A stretch of 64,000 nucleotides of DNA from Sphingobium sp. CECT 9361 (GCF_918741285.1 NZ_CAKKNC010000001.1:620001-684000); one strand, 5' to 3'. Shown: positions 1-9,323, numbered from the stretch's first letter. The notes: generated from the sequence alone by a model not told the origin. Made by a program: numbers and translations.

Positions 1-804
1 AACACCGCGCCCAATATCGGCGCCATCGTCACCCCGCTGCTGATCCCGCCCTTCGCGCTCGCCTTCGGTTGGCAGGCAGCTTTTCTGGTGACCGGCGGCC
101 TGGGTTTCATCTGGCTTGCCTTCTGGATCGTCGGCACACGCAAACTCAAACCGGTCACGAGCAACGTAAAAAGCGCCAGCGCAGTAAAGGGTGTCCGCTG
201 GGGCGATCTCCTGTCCGACCGGCGCAGTTGGGCCGTCATTGGCGCAAAGGCGTTCACCGACCTGGTCTGGTGGTTCATGCTCTTCTGGATGCCCGATTTC
301 TTCGCGCGGCAATTTGGCATGGCGCAGGGGACGCTCGGCTATCCCATCGCGCTGATCTACGTCCTGGCGGCCATCGGCGCGATCAGCAGCGGCGCGTTGT
401 TCCCGATCCTCCTGTCGCGCGGCTTTTCCGTCAACGGCGCGCGTAAGCTGTCGATGTTCCTGTTTGCGCTGATGATCCTGCCCGCGCCTCTGGCGCTCTA
501 TGCGGGCAGCCCGTGGACCGCCGCGCTGCTGATCGGCATGGCCTTGTTCGCGCATCAGGGTTTCTCGACCAACATCTTCGGCATGACCGCCGATATCGTG
601 CCCACGGCGCGGGTTGCCAGCGTGATCGCCATGGGCGCGGTCGCAGGCAATCTCAGCGGTACAGCGATGATCGAATTTGCCGGATGGTCATTGACGACAG
701 GGGTTGGATATTGGCCAATGTTCGCCATTTGCGCTGCGGCCTATCTGGTCGCGCTGGTCTGGATACACCTGCTTGTCCCAAAACTGGAACCGGTGACCGC
801 CTGA
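1..804 (+). CDS. MFS transporter, 3' part only (ExuT/ACS-like)
   Basis: The frame is open from the first base, so the start lies outside the window; 267 codons remain. The protein is a chain of hydrophobic helices broken by a basic loop (residues about 45-65 of the visible part), the layout of the C-terminal half of a 12-helix major facilitator. The general look resembles anion/hexuronate:cation symporters. It lies about 3.2 kb from the divergent TonB receptor/GH31 pair, so it may be the inner-membrane importer of the sugar sulfonate locus; that is inference. Substrate cannot be read from the sequence. Confidence 0.85.
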   Translation, partial: NTAPNIGAIVTPLLIPPFALAFGWQAAFLVTGGLGFIWLAFWIVGTRKLKPVTSNVKSASAVKGVRWGDLLSDRRSWAVIGAKAFTDLVWWFMLFWMPDFFARQFGMAQGTLGYPIALIYVLAAIGAISSGALFPILLSRGFSVNGARKLSMFLFALMILPAPLALYAGSPWTAALLIGMALFAHQGFSTNIFGMTADIVPTARVASVIAMGAVAGNLSGTAMIEFAGWSLTTGVGYWPMFAICAAAYLVALVWIHLLVPKLEPVTA

Positions 805-886
805 CCGCTACGGAACAATACTGGCCTTCCATGCGTCCTACCTTTCAGCAGCCACCTGTGGCCGCATCGTTTTAGGGAGTTGGATC

Positions 887-1156
887 ATGGGTATTATTAT
901 TCTTATTATCGTCGGTGGCATCATCGGTTGGCTGGCCAGCATGGTCATGCGCACCGATGGGCAGCAGGGCATTTTCCTGAACATCGTCGTCGGCATCGTC
1001 GGCGCGGTCATCGCCGGTTTCGTGGTCTCGCCCCTGCTCGGCATCGCGCCGATCACCAGCGGCAATTATGACATTGCGGCACTGCTGGTTTCGTTCGTCG
1101 GCGCCGTCATCCTGCTGGCGGTCGTGAACCTCGTTCGTCGCGGTTCGGTGCGTTAA
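887..1156 (+). CDS. GlsB/YeaQ/YmgE-family small membrane protein
   Basis: This is an 89-residue, three-helix, glycine-rich inner-membrane protein. The pattern GGIIGWLAS near the N-terminus and a second glycine-rich helix (IVGIVGAVIAGF) match the transglycosylase-associated/GlsB family, which is linked to general stress but has no defined reaction. AGGGAG sits 7-8 bases before the ATG and fixes the start. A strong hairpin follows the stop codon. It stands between the MFS gene and the TonB receptor and has no evident link to sugar use. Confidence 0.88.
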   Translation: MGIIILIIVGGIIGWLASMVMRTDGQQGIFLNIVVGIVGAVIAGFVVSPLLGIAPITSGNYDIAALLVSFVGAVILLAVVNLVRRGSVR

Positions 1157-1181
1157 TCTAACGCTCCAGCACTACATTTGG

Positions 1182-1209
1182 AAAGGGCGGCCATTGTGCC
1201 GCCCTTTTT
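1182..1209 (+). terminator. rho-independent terminator after the GlsB-like gene
   Basis: A perfect 10-bp stem AAAGGGCGGC / GCCGCCCTTT with a 6-base loop is followed by a run of T. It lies 26 bases after the stop at 1156 and abuts the stop of the opposing small gene, so it may also limit transcription from the other side. Confidence 0.85.
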
Positions 1210-1397
1210 CATGCCATCAATTGATGGATGGCGATGCCGCTCAGAATTGCCGACGCGCCTGCGGATACGCCGCAGAGCATATAGCCGACATACTGCACCA
1301 TCGGTGGATGAGGCTGCTGCTTCGCCCGGTTCCGGCCCGCGGAGGTCAGGACAAAGCTGGCAAGGACGCCATAGGTCAGGGCAGCAAACTCGATCAT
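1209..1397 (-). CDS. small hypothetical membrane protein (62 aa)
   Basis: This 62-residue protein has two hydrophobic segments (residues about 3-19 and 36-58) joined by a short basic, proline-containing loop. GGAG five bases before the ATG supports translation. I do not recognise the family. It converges with the GlsB-like gene and shares its terminator region. It is probably a real small membrane protein of unknown role. Confidence 0.55.
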   Translation of the reverse strand: MIEFAALTYGVLASFVLTSAGRNRAKQQPHPPMVQYVGYMLCGVSAGASAILSGIAIHQLMA

Positions 1398-1531
1398 ACA
1401 GTCTCCGCAACGCTATCGGTTGAGGGTTAAGTACGTTGCAAAAGCTAATGCAATCTCACCGCTTGGCCCATTTGCGGCGAACCGAATGAAAAATATGCCT
1501 GATCGTGGAACCTTTTGCGAATGGCGTGGCC

Positions 1532-1569
1532 AAAAAAAAGGCTGGCGACCCGTGCAGTGGTCGCCAGCC
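1532..1569 (-). terminator. rho-independent terminator of the TonB receptor gene
   Basis: A perfect 11-bp stem GGCTGGCGACC / GGTCGCCAGCC with an 8-base loop; read on the minus strand it is followed by eight consecutive T. It lies about 85 bases past the stop of the receptor gene. Confidence 0.92.
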
Positions 1570-1653
1570 CGTATCGCCGGGGCGCATGCCTGAATAATTT
1601 CCTCAGGAAATCGTGATAACAAACAAGCGTCGCGCCCCGGAGAAGAGTGTTCC

Positions 1654-4020
1654 TTATTTCTCGCTGCCGAAATTCACCTTTGCGGTGACGCCGAAATAGC
1701 GGTCGGCTTCGCGCGGAATGATGAAGCGGTACGAACCGCCCGGTCCGCCCGACACGATGGATGAGGCAAAGCTCTGGTCGAGCAGGTTCTTGACCTGAGC
1801 GCGAACGCTCCAGCCATTGTCCTGCGCCACCAGGCCCGCGCTTACATCGACGATGCCATAGCCCTTGACTGTCGTTGCCGCGCGCACGGCGGCATTGGGG
1901 CTCAATTCATACAACTGGCTCGACTGATAGCTGCCCTGCGCACCCAGTTCGATATTGGCGAAACCGCCCGTTTCGATCTTGTACGTCGCGCCCAGCGAGC
2001 CCTTCCACTTGGGCGCATTGGACAGGCGAGTGCCATTGGGCACGCGCTGCGATTCGGTTGCGCCGGGGGGCAGGCGGAATTCATCGACCTTCGCATCGGT
2101 ATAGGCCAAACCACCGCTCAGGGTGAAAGCCCGCGAAGGCTGATACACCATGTCGAGTTCGACGCCGCGGGTCGATACCGTGCCTGCGTTGGTCAGGCGG
2201 GTAACGACTACGCCCGCAACCAGATCCGGGTTGTTCGCCTGATAGTTGTTATATTTGGCGTAGAACCCGGTGAGGTTCAGGATTAGGCGATTGCCGAACA
2301 GGCTGTTCTTCAGGCCGACTTCATAGGCGTCGACCGTTTCCGGTGCGATGACACCCGCGCCGGATGTGTTGAGGTTGAAGAACAGGTTATACGCCGGACC
2401 CTTGTAGCCGCGCGTGTAGCTGGCGTAGCCCATCGTATCGTCGGTGATGTCATATTGCAGGGCCGCTTTGCCCGACCAGTTGTCGTTGACGACTTTCAGG
2501 TTCACCGGCTGACCATTGGAAACGCCGCCACCTGCGCCGTTATTGTAGACGCCCGCGTCAAAATTGCCGTTCACGCCTGCACCGGCCAAGCGCGTGGTGC
2601 GCAGGATATTGCCGTCAAGCTGATCCGCCGTGTAGCGGATGCCGCCGATGGCGCGGAAGCGATCGGAGACATTGAGCGTGACCTGACCGAAGGCGGCCAT
2701 GTTGGTGAAGACCGAACCGTAATCGGTGGTGCCGAAAGGATTGGTGAAGGTAAAACCGCCGCCGGTCGTGCACGGCACCAAACCGGACACAGGGGTCGTG
2801 GCGCTGCACGTGATGACGTCACGCGTGAACTGGCGCTGCGATTCCGCACGCGAGTAATACAGACCGGCGACATATTCGAAGAAATTGCCGGTCGGCGACG
2901 ACAGGCGCAATTCCTGGCTAAATGTCTTGGACGTCTGCGGCCCGATGTCGTGCAACTGGTTGAGACCGACATAGGGACGATCCAGCCAGTCACCATCGCG
3001 GATTTCGGTGTTGTCCCAATTGCGATAGGCAGTGATCGAAGTGATGATCTGGTTGCCCAGTTCGGCATCGATCTGCATCGACACGCCCCAGCTTTCTTCC
3101 TTCGTCTGCGTCAGCAGGTTCTGGTTCACCCGGCGCGTTTCATCGCCCGAGATGTTGGTGCCCGACAGTGCGGCTGCTGCTGCATTGGTTGGCACCGTGC
3201 CGATGACTTCGGCGCAGCAATCGTCGTTCGCCTTGCGCCAGTCACCGCGCAGGATGACCGTGACCGCATCCGACAGATCGGCTTCGATCGCGCCGCGCAC
3301 GCCGTAATGCTTGTACCCGTTGACCTTGCGATCCAGCGCGATGTTGCGCAGATTGCCGTCATATTCGCTGTAGAAGCCCGTGAAGCGCGAACGCACATTG
3401 TCGCCCAGCGGAATGTTGATGGTGGCACGCGCGCGATATTCGCTTGCATCGAAATAGCTGGCTTCGGCAGTGCCGCCCAGCGTGTCTTCCGGCCGCTTCG
3501 ATACCATGCTGACCACGCCAGCCGATGCGTTCTTGCCGAACAGCGTGCCCTGCGGTCCGCGCAGCACTTCGACCCGGTCGATATCGACCAGATCGCCGAA
3601 GCCTTCACCCGCACGGCTCAGGACAACGCCGTCGATCACGGCAGCGACGGATGGCTCGGCAGCGATGGAGAAGTTGATCGTGCCGACACCGCGCAGGAAC
3701 AGCGCCTGGTTGAGGCTGGTGCCCGACTTGCGGAAGTTGAGGCTGGGGACGAGATATTGTGCGTTTTCAAGGTTCACGCCGCCCTGAGCCGCAATCGCGT
3801 CGCCGCCGATCACCGAAACGGACAGCGGTACGTTCTGAAGATTTTCCTCACGCTTCTGCGCAGTCACGACGATATCGATGCCGCCGGTATCTTCCTCGGC
3901 AGCCTGAACCGGCGCGGTTTCTTGCGCGAATGCGGGCTGGCAAAGCGCTGCAGCACTGACGCCTGCCAGCGCTGTCAGAAAAACAGCGCGAATATGCGGA
4001 ATGGAGTTAGAGCGCTTCAT
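1654..4020 (-). CDS. TonB-dependent outer-membrane receptor, putative sulfoquinovoside uptake
   Basis: A 788-residue TonB-dependent receptor. Residues 1-33 form a signal peptide ending FAQ; a TonB-box-like IDIVVTAQK follows near residue 48, then the plug domain (NVPLSVSVIGGDAI, VEVLRGPQGTLFGKN) and a long barrel finishing in VTAKVNFGSEK. GGGAGGA just before the ATG marks the start. It is transcribed divergently from the GH31 sulfoquinovosidase across about 190 bases, the usual layout of a sphingomonad glycan locus. Active uptake of sulfoquinovose or its glycerol glycoside across the outer membrane is inferred from this position; the family also imports siderophores, cobalamin and many sugars. 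Confidence 0.9.
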   Translation of the reverse strand: MKRSNSIPHIRAVFLTALAGVSAAALCQPAFAQETAPVQAAEEDTGGIDIVVTAQKREENLQNVPLSVSVIGGDAIAAQGGVNLENAQYLVPSLNFRKSGTSLNQALFLRGVGTINFSIAAEPSVAAVIDGVVLSRAGEGFGDLVDIDRVEVLRGPQGTLFGKNASAGVVSMVSKRPEDTLGGTAEASYFDASEYRARATINIPLGDNVRSRFTGFYSEYDGNLRNIALDRKVNGYKHYGVRGAIEADLSDAVTVILRGDWRKANDDCCAEVIGTVPTNAAAAALSGTNISGDETRRVNQNLLTQTKEESWGVSMQIDAELGNQIITSITAYRNWDNTEIRDGDWLDRPYVGLNQLHDIGPQTSKTFSQELRLSSPTGNFFEYVAGLYYSRAESQRQFTRDVITCSATTPVSGLVPCTTGGGFTFTNPFGTTDYGSVFTNMAAFGQVTLNVSDRFRAIGGIRYTADQLDGNILRTTRLAGAGVNGNFDAGVYNNGAGGGVSNGQPVNLKVVNDNWSGKAALQYDITDDTMGYASYTRGYKGPAYNLFFNLNTSGAGVIAPETVDAYEVGLKNSLFGNRLILNLTGFYAKYNNYQANNPDLVAGVVVTRLTNAGTVSTRGVELDMVYQPSRAFTLSGGLAYTDAKVDEFRLPPGATESQRVPNGTRLSNAPKWKGSLGATYKIETGGFANIELGAQGSYQSSQLYELSPNAAVRAATTVKGYGIVDVSAGLVAQDNGWSVRAQVKNLLDQSFASSIVSGGPGGSYRFIIPREADRYFGVTAKVNFGSEK

Positions 4021-4105
4021 GGGATCCTCCCGTTATGATGATTTTGGTACAAACCCTGCATTTAACTGAAGGTTTGGAGGGGTAATAAGGGCGATAAGGC
4101 AGGAT

Positions 4106-4128
4106 TGTCAATCTTGATCGCAAAGACA
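4106..4128. promoter_or_regulatory. candidate LacI-type operator in the divergent promoter region
   Basis: Between the receptor and GH31 genes an imperfect dyad has outer arms TGTC and GACA around an inner TTG-ATCG-CAA. An inverted pair CAAACC / GGTTTG lies just upstream (about 4050-4076). A LacI regulator is encoded two genes away, so an operator is expected here, but the match is weak and which dyad is bound is a guess. Confidence 0.3.
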
Positions 4129-4208
4129 GCTTGTGGCATTGTCCATCGCTGTCATAAATATGTGACACCCGATCCCAGCCGGTCAGGGTGCGATTCGAGA
4201 GAGGTTCC

Positions 4209-6266
4209 ATGGCGATATCCACGCCGACACTCAAAGCTACCGACGGCGGCTTCGCGCTGTGGCTGGGCGACTGCCTGCTCGCCACGCATAGCGCTGCCCG
4301 ACCCATGATTGCCGTGGGGCGTGGCATTGCAGATGTAGAGATGTTTCGCGGCAATTTTCGCCTTTCGGATGAGGTGGTGGAGCGGACGCCGCTGTCCCAT
4401 GCTCGAATCGCGCCGCAGTCCGATCCTGACGGATCGCTATGCGTCGAATTTTCGATGGAGGAGGGCGCGCCGGTCGCCGTGTCGCTGGTGGTCCAGTCCG
4501 ACGGCCTGTCCCTAAAATCCCATGACAACGCCGTCAATCGCTGCTGGTTAAGTTTTTCTATCGATCCGCTAGAGAAAATCTTCGGGCTCGGCGAGCAGAT
4601 GTCCTATCTCGATCTGCGCGGTCGCATTTTTCCCGTGTGGACCTCCGAGCCGGGCGTCGGTCGCGATAAGAGCACGGCCTTCACACAGGCAATGGATGCG
4701 GCGGGCAATGCCGGTGGCGATTACTGGACCACCAATTATCCGCAGCCCACGATCCTCTCACCGCGCGGTTACGCCCTGCATGTCGATACCCACGCTTATT
4801 GCGCGTTCGACTTCACCGCGAGCGACAGTTTTGCCATCGAATGCTGGGAAATCCCTGCGACGATCGAACTGTTCACCGCACCGACCATTGTCGATCTCGT
4901 CTCCACGCTCTCCCTCCGCTTCGGTCGGCAACCGTTGCTCCCCGATTGGGCCACCACCGGCACCATCGTCGGGCTGAAGCAGGGGCAGGACAGTTTCGCG
5001 CGCCTCGAACGCATGATCGATGCGGGCGTCCCCGTCTCTGGCCTCTGGTGTGAGGACTGGGTCGGTCTGCGCATCACCAGCTTCGGCAAGCGGCTGTTTT
5101 GGGACTGGAAATGGAACCGCGAACGCTATCCCGATCTCGACCAACGCATCGCGCGGCTGGCGGAAAAGGGCGTGCGCTTCCTTGGCTACGTAAACCCTTA
5201 TCTCGCCATTGACGGCATACTGTATCAGGAAGCCTTGTCGGCGGGCTATCTCGCGCTGCGGCAGGACAGCGATGCCCCTTATCATGTCGACTTCGGCGAA
5301 TTTGACGCCGCGATCGTCGATTTCACCAATCCTGACGCTGCCGAATGGTTTGCCGACCGGATCATCGGTCGCGAAATGCTCGATTTCGGACTGTCGGGCT
5401 GGATGGCCGATTTCGGCGAATATCTCCCGACCGACGTTCGCCTGTTCGATGGCATGGACCCGATGCTCGCGCACAATGCCTGGCCGACGCTCTGGGCAAA
5501 GGTCAACGCCCGCGCTCTCGAACTGCGCGGCAAGACGGGCGAAGCGGTGTTCTTCATGCGCGCAGGCGGGACCGATGTGGGCAAATATTGTCCGCTGCTC
5601 TGGGCCGGGGACCAGTCGGTCGACTTCACTCGCCATGATGGCATCGGCACCGTCATCACAGCGGCGCTGTCGGCAGGCTTGGTCGGCAACGCCTACAGCC
5701 ATAGCGACATTGGCGGTTACACCAGTCTGCTCGGTAATGTCCGTACCGCAGAACTGCTGATGCGCTGGAGCGACCTTGCTGCCTTCACCCCCGTCATGCG
5801 CACCCACGAAGGCAATCGGCCCGACGAAAACCTGCAAGTCGATTCGACCCCCGAGCTGCTCGGCCATTTCGCGGCCATGACGCAGCTTCACGCCGACCTC
5901 GCGCCCTACACCCGTATCCTGTGCGAAGAAGCGCGCGAGAGCGGACTGCCCTTGCAACGCCCGCTGTTCCTGCATCATGAAGAGGATATGGACAGCGACA
6001 CCCTGCAAACCCACTATCTCTACGGTCGCGACTTGCTCGTCGCCCCCGTCATCACGCAAGGCGCAACGCGCTGGACCTGCCATCTGCCCGGCGGCACCGA
6101 CTGGGTGCATCTGTGGTCCGGCACATCTTATGCGCCCGGTTCGGTGGAGGTCGATGCCCCGATCGGCCAGACGCCCGCTTTCTACCGCGCCGACAGCGCC
6201 CAAGCGGCCTTCTTCGCCGATATCGCCGCCCGCCATGTTGCCCGCTGCGCGAGGCTGACTCTGTGA
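4209..6266 (+). CDS. smoI: GH31 sulfoquinovosidase (YihQ/SmoI type, KERWY class)
   Basis: A 685-residue glycoside hydrolase family 31 enzyme that hydrolyses alpha-sulfoquinovosides such as SQ-glycerol. E. coli YihQ (678 aa) is the clear relative. The nucleophile is D401 in GWMADFGEYLPTD and the acid/base D468 in WAGDQSVD. Sulfonate-pocket residues known from YihQ (Q262, Q288, R301, W304, Y508) align with K257, E282, R295, W298 and Y504, the KERWY variant known from the Agrobacterium enzyme. No signal peptide is seen, so it is probably cytoplasmic. A GTG lies in frame at 4188, but GAGAGAGG sits correctly before the ATG at 4209. Its stop overlaps the start of the LacI gene. Confidence 0.9.
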   Translation: MAISTPTLKATDGGFALWLGDCLLATHSAARPMIAVGRGIADVEMFRGNFRLSDEVVERTPLSHARIAPQSDPDGSLCVEFSMEEGAPVAVSLVVQSDGLSLKSHDNAVNRCWLSFSIDPLEKIFGLGEQMSYLDLRGRIFPVWTSEPGVGRDKSTAFTQAMDAAGNAGGDYWTTNYPQPTILSPRGYALHVDTHAYCAFDFTASDSFAIECWEIPATIELFTAPTIVDLVSTLSLRFGRQPLLPDWATTGTIVGLKQGQDSFARLERMIDAGVPVSGLWCEDWVGLRITSFGKRLFWDWKWNRERYPDLDQRIARLAEKGVRFLGYVNPYLAIDGILYQEALSAGYLALRQDSDAPYHVDFGEFDAAIVDFTNPDAAEWFADRIIGREMLDFGLSGWMADFGEYLPTDVRLFDGMDPMLAHNAWPTLWAKVNARALELRGKTGEAVFFMRAGGTDVGKYCPLLWAGDQSVDFTRHDGIGTVITAALSAGLVGNAYSHSDIGGYTSLLGNVRTAELLMRWSDLAAFTPVMRTHEGNRPDENLQVDSTPELLGHFAAMTQLHADLAPYTRILCEEARESGLPLQRPLFLHHEEDMDSDTLQTHYLYGRDLLVAPVITQGATRWTCHLPGGTDWVHLWSGTSYAPGSVEVDAPIGQTPAFYRADSAQAAFFADIAARHVARCARLTL

Positions 6267-7279
6267 GCGAACGCGCCACGATCAGCGATGTCGCGCAGGC
6301 GGCGGGCGTATCGGTCAAGACGGTATCCCGCGTTCTCAACAAGGAACGCTATGTGCGCGAAGATACGCGCATTAAGGTGGAGGCTGCCGTCCGCTCCCTG
6401 CGCTTCAGCCCCAGCATCGCCGCCCGCGCGCTCGCGGGGCGCAAGTCGGGCCAGATCGCGTTACTCTACGACAATCACAGCCCCTATTATATCCACCAGA
6501 TCCAGGAAGGCGTCTGGGAAGCCTGCCGGGAAGCGGGCATCCGTTTGCTCGCGCAGCCCGTCGACGTAGGCTCGCCCGATGTCGCGCGCGAAGTCGGCGG
6601 CCTGATCGACGAAACCCATGTCGACGGCATCATCCTCTCCTCCCCCGTCACCGATTGCGCGGCGGTGCTGGAGGAACTGGAGCGTCGCTCGATCCCCTTC
6701 GTCCGCATTTCGCCCGGTACCAACCACGCGATCACTTCGTCGGTCTTCATCGACGATGTGCAGGCAGCGGACGACATGACGTCCTACCTCATCAACCACG
6801 GCCATCGCCGCATCGGCTTCATCATGGGCCATCCCAACCATATGGCGAGCAACGAGCGGCTCTTCGGCTATCGCCGCGCGCTCGACCGGGCGGGTATCGA
6901 ATATGAACCCACCATCGTCTTCCCCGGCGAATTCGATTTCGCCAGCGGGGTGAAGGCAGCCGAAGCCTTGCTCACCATGCCCGATCCGCCCAGCGCGATT
7001 TTCGCCAGCAATGACGATATGGCCGCCGGCGTTCTGGCGGTGGCGCATAAACGCGGCGTGGTCATTCCCGATCAGCTTTCGGTGGCAGGGTTCGACGACA
7101 CGGTGCTGGCGCAAGTCGTCTATCCGCCGCTCACCACCATTCGCCAGCCGACTCGCACGTTGGGCAAGACCGGTACCAACCTGTTGTTCAGCATGGGGCC
7201 GGGGGCGGAACATCGCCGCCTGCCGCATGAACTGATCGAGCGGCAATCGACTCGCGCCATTCCCCTTTCCCGTCCCTGA
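6263..7279 (+). CDS. LacI-family transcriptional regulator of the sulfoquinovose locus
   Basis: A 338-residue regulator. Residues 4-60 are the LacI helix-turn-helix and hinge (ISDVAQAAGVSVKTVSRVLN, then a hinge ending ARALAGRKS); the rest is a periplasmic-binding-protein-like effector domain. The GTG start overlaps the GH31 stop (GTGA), which implies translational coupling; the longer upstream frame is a shadow of GH31. It likely represses the receptor and the downstream genes until SQ or a derivative binds; the effector is inferred. Confidence 0.9.
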   Translation: MSERATISDVAQAAGVSVKTVSRVLNKERYVREDTRIKVEAAVRSLRFSPSIAARALAGRKSGQIALLYDNHSPYYIHQIQEGVWEACREAGIRLLAQPVDVGSPDVAREVGGLIDETHVDGIILSSPVTDCAAVLEELERRSIPFVRISPGTNHAITSSVFIDDVQAADDMTSYLINHGHRRIGFIMGHPNHMASNERLFGYRRALDRAGIEYEPTIVFPGEFDFASGVKAAEALLTMPDPPSAIFASNDDMAAGVLAVAHKRGVVIPDQLSVAGFDDTVLAQVVYPPLTTIRQPTRTLGKTGTNLLFSMGPGAEHRRLPHELIERQSTRAIPLSRP

Positions 7280-7296
7280 AGGATCGACAGCTTTTC

Positions 7297-8214
7297 ATGA
7301 CCATCACCGCTTCTCTCCCCACGCCTCCCGTTTCCCGCCCCCTCGGCCAGTCGGGCATCACCGTCAGCGGTCTCTCCTGGGGCATGTGGCGCTTCAAGGG
7401 CGATGACCTTGCCGCTGCCCGCGCGCTGGTCGATGCGGCGCTCGACGCCGGGATCACCCTGTTCGACACCGCCGACATTTACGGCCCGGACAATGGCGAA
7501 GCCTTCGGTGCGTCCGAAGCCTTGCTTGGCCGCGTATTCGCTGCGGACAAAAGCCTGCGCAGCAAGGTCGTGCTGGCGACCAAGGGCGGGATCGTCATCG
7601 GCACGCCCTATGACAGCAGCGCCGATTATTTGAACTTCGCCATCGACGCATCGCTCACGCGGCTGGGCGTGGATCGCGTCGACCTCTGGCAGATTCACCG
7701 CCCGGACATCCTGACCCACCCGCAGGAAATGGCCCGCACGCTGGAGGACGCGCATAAAGCCGGAAAGATCGGCGCCATCGGCGTATCGAACTTCACCGTC
7801 GCGCAGATCGACGCGCTGGCCCATTTCCTCACCGTGCCGCTCGCCACGACGCAGCCGGAATTTTCGCCGCTGACGCTCAACCCGCTGGTGTCGGGCGAAT
7901 TCGATCAGGCGATGCGGATGGACATGGCGATCATGGCCTGGTCGCCGCTGGGCGGTGGCAAGATCGCCAATCCGCTTGCCGAGCGTGACCGCGCCGTCGC
8001 CAACGCACTCAAGAAGGTCGCCGATCAATACGGCGTCTCGGTCACCGCCGCAGCGTTTAGCTGGATCATGGCGCATCCCGCGCATCCCATCCCCATCGTC
8101 GGTTCGCAGACGCCTGCACGCATCCGCGAAGCCGCCGACGCCTACAAGGTCACATGGACCCGTGCCGACTGGTACGCCGTATTGACCGCATCGAGAGAGG
8201 AACCTCTGCCATGA
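7297..8214 (+). CDS. smoB: aldo/keto reductase, probable 6-oxo-glucose reductase (SmoB-like)
   Basis: A 305-residue aldo/keto reductase with the catalytic tetrad visible as FDTADIYG (Asp, Tyr), ATKGG (Lys) and QIHRPD (His). In the sulfo-SMO pathway such an enzyme uses NADPH to reduce 6-oxo-glucose, made by the monooxygenase, to glucose. That assignment rests on its place between a sulfoquinovosidase/regulator pair and an SsuD-like monooxygenase; the family alone only says NADPH-dependent carbonyl reductase. Its stop overlaps the next start as ATGA. Confidence 0.8.
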   Translation: MTITASLPTPPVSRPLGQSGITVSGLSWGMWRFKGDDLAAARALVDAALDAGITLFDTADIYGPDNGEAFGASEALLGRVFAADKSLRSKVVLATKGGIVIGTPYDSSADYLNFAIDASLTRLGVDRVDLWQIHRPDILTHPQEMARTLEDAHKAGKIGAIGVSNFTVAQIDALAHFLTVPLATTQPEFSPLTLNPLVSGEFDQAMRMDMAIMAWSPLGGGKIANPLAERDRAVANALKKVADQYGVSVTAAAFSWIMAHPAHPIPIVGSQTPARIREAADAYKVTWTRADWYAVLTASREEPLP

Positions 8215-9287
8215 ATGCTGCCCATTATAAGCCTTGCGAAGTAAGCTGGTTTTCCGCGCTGTGCGACGATGACTATGAATTTCTGGGTCAACCCGACGCG
8301 ATGCTCGCGTCAAGCTGGGAGCATTGCCGCGATATCGTGATGCAGGCGGAAAGCGGCGGGTTCGACAATATCCTGCTGCCGTCGGGTTATCAGTTGGGCA
8401 TCGACACGACGATCTTCGCCGGGGCCATCGCGCCGCTGGTAAAGACCATCCGCTTGCTGATGGCCGTGCGCATCGGTGAGGACTGGCCGCCCCAGCTTGC
8501 TCGCCGCATCGCGACGCTCGACCGTATTCTGGGCGGTCGGCTGACCGTCAACATCATCTCGTCCGATCTGCCTGGCGACACGCTGGAGAGCAATGCACGC
8601 TACGCCCGTACGCTCGAAGTCATGCAGATTTTGAAGACGATGCTGAACGGCGAGCATCTCAACCATCAGGGCGAATTCTACAAGCTCGACCTCGATCCGC
8701 CCAAGGTCACCACCGTCTCAGGCAAATGCCCGCCGCTCTATTTCGGCGGCCTCAGCCCCGCTGCGCGCGATGCTGCTGCACAAGGCTGCGACGTGTACCT
8801 GATGTGGCCCGACACGATGGACAAGGTCCGCGAAATCATCGCTGACATGACGGCGCGCGCCGCCAGCTATGGCCGCACGCTCAAATTCGGCTATCGCGCC
8901 CACGTCATCGTTCGCGAGACCGAAAGTGAAGCACGCACCGCCGCGACTCGCTTGCTCTCCAAGCTGGACGACAATGCAGGCGCTGCCATCCGCGCCAAGT
9001 CGCTCGACAGCCAGTCGGTCGGCGTCACCCGCCAGCAGGAGCTGCGCGCGGCGGCGGGCGAGGAAGGCTATGTCGAGGATAATCTCTGGACCGGCGTGGG
9101 CCGTGCCCGTTCGGGCTGCGGTGCCGCCATCGTCGGCGATCCCGATCAGGTGCTGGCCAAGCTGCGCGCCTATCAGGATGAAGGGATCGAAGCCTTCATC
9201 CTCTCCGGCTATCCTCACGCCGCCGAATGCGACCTCTTCGCGCGGCATGTGTTGCCAAAGCTGGAGCATGGGCCGCTGGTTCTTTAA
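8211..9287 (+). CDS. smoC: FMNH2-dependent sulfoquinovose monooxygenase (SmoC-like, SsuD family)
   Basis: A 358-residue luciferase-like monooxygenase of the alkanesulfonate monooxygenase group. Active-site stretches of SsuD can be seen: RAHVIVRET, GRARSGCGAAIVGDPDQV and LSGYPH, containing the His, Arg and Tyr/His residues used in C-S bond cleavage. The expected reaction is SQ + FMNH2 + O2 to 6-oxo-glucose + sulfite. The ATG overlaps the stop of the reductase gene; upstream codons in the same frame lie inside that gene. A separate flavin reductase must supply FMNH2 and none is adjacent within the window. An alkanesulfonate substrate remains possible, but the GH31 partner argues for SQ. Confidence 0.8.
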   Translation: MNAAHYKPCEVSWFSALCDDDYEFLGQPDAMLASSWEHCRDIVMQAESGGFDNILLPSGYQLGIDTTIFAGAIAPLVKTIRLLMAVRIGEDWPPQLARRIATLDRILGGRLTVNIISSDLPGDTLESNARYARTLEVMQILKTMLNGEHLNHQGEFYKLDLDPPKVTTVSGKCPPLYFGGLSPAARDAAAQGCDVYLMWPDTMDKVREIIADMTARAASYGRTLKFGYRAHVIVRETESEARTAATRLLSKLDDNAGAAIRAKSLDSQSVGVTRQQELRAAAGEEGYVEDNLWTGVGRARSGCGAAIVGDPDQVLAKLRAYQDEGIEAFILSGYPHAAECDLFARHVLPKLEHGPLVL

Positions 9288-9323
9288 TCACCCCGATCCT
9301 CCCCACACCGTTCCTCCCCAACA

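Noticed and set aside
2455..4038. 527-codon frame on the plus strand opposite the TonB receptor
   Set aside because: It mirrors a clear receptor gene and has no family features or ribosome site; long antisense frames are common in G+C-rich DNA.
4209..6266. Ordinary alpha-glucosidase or alpha-xylosidase
   Set aside because: The sulfonate-pocket residues K257/E282/R295/W298/Y504 and the YihQ-like GWMADFGEYLPTD context favour sulfoquinovosidase.
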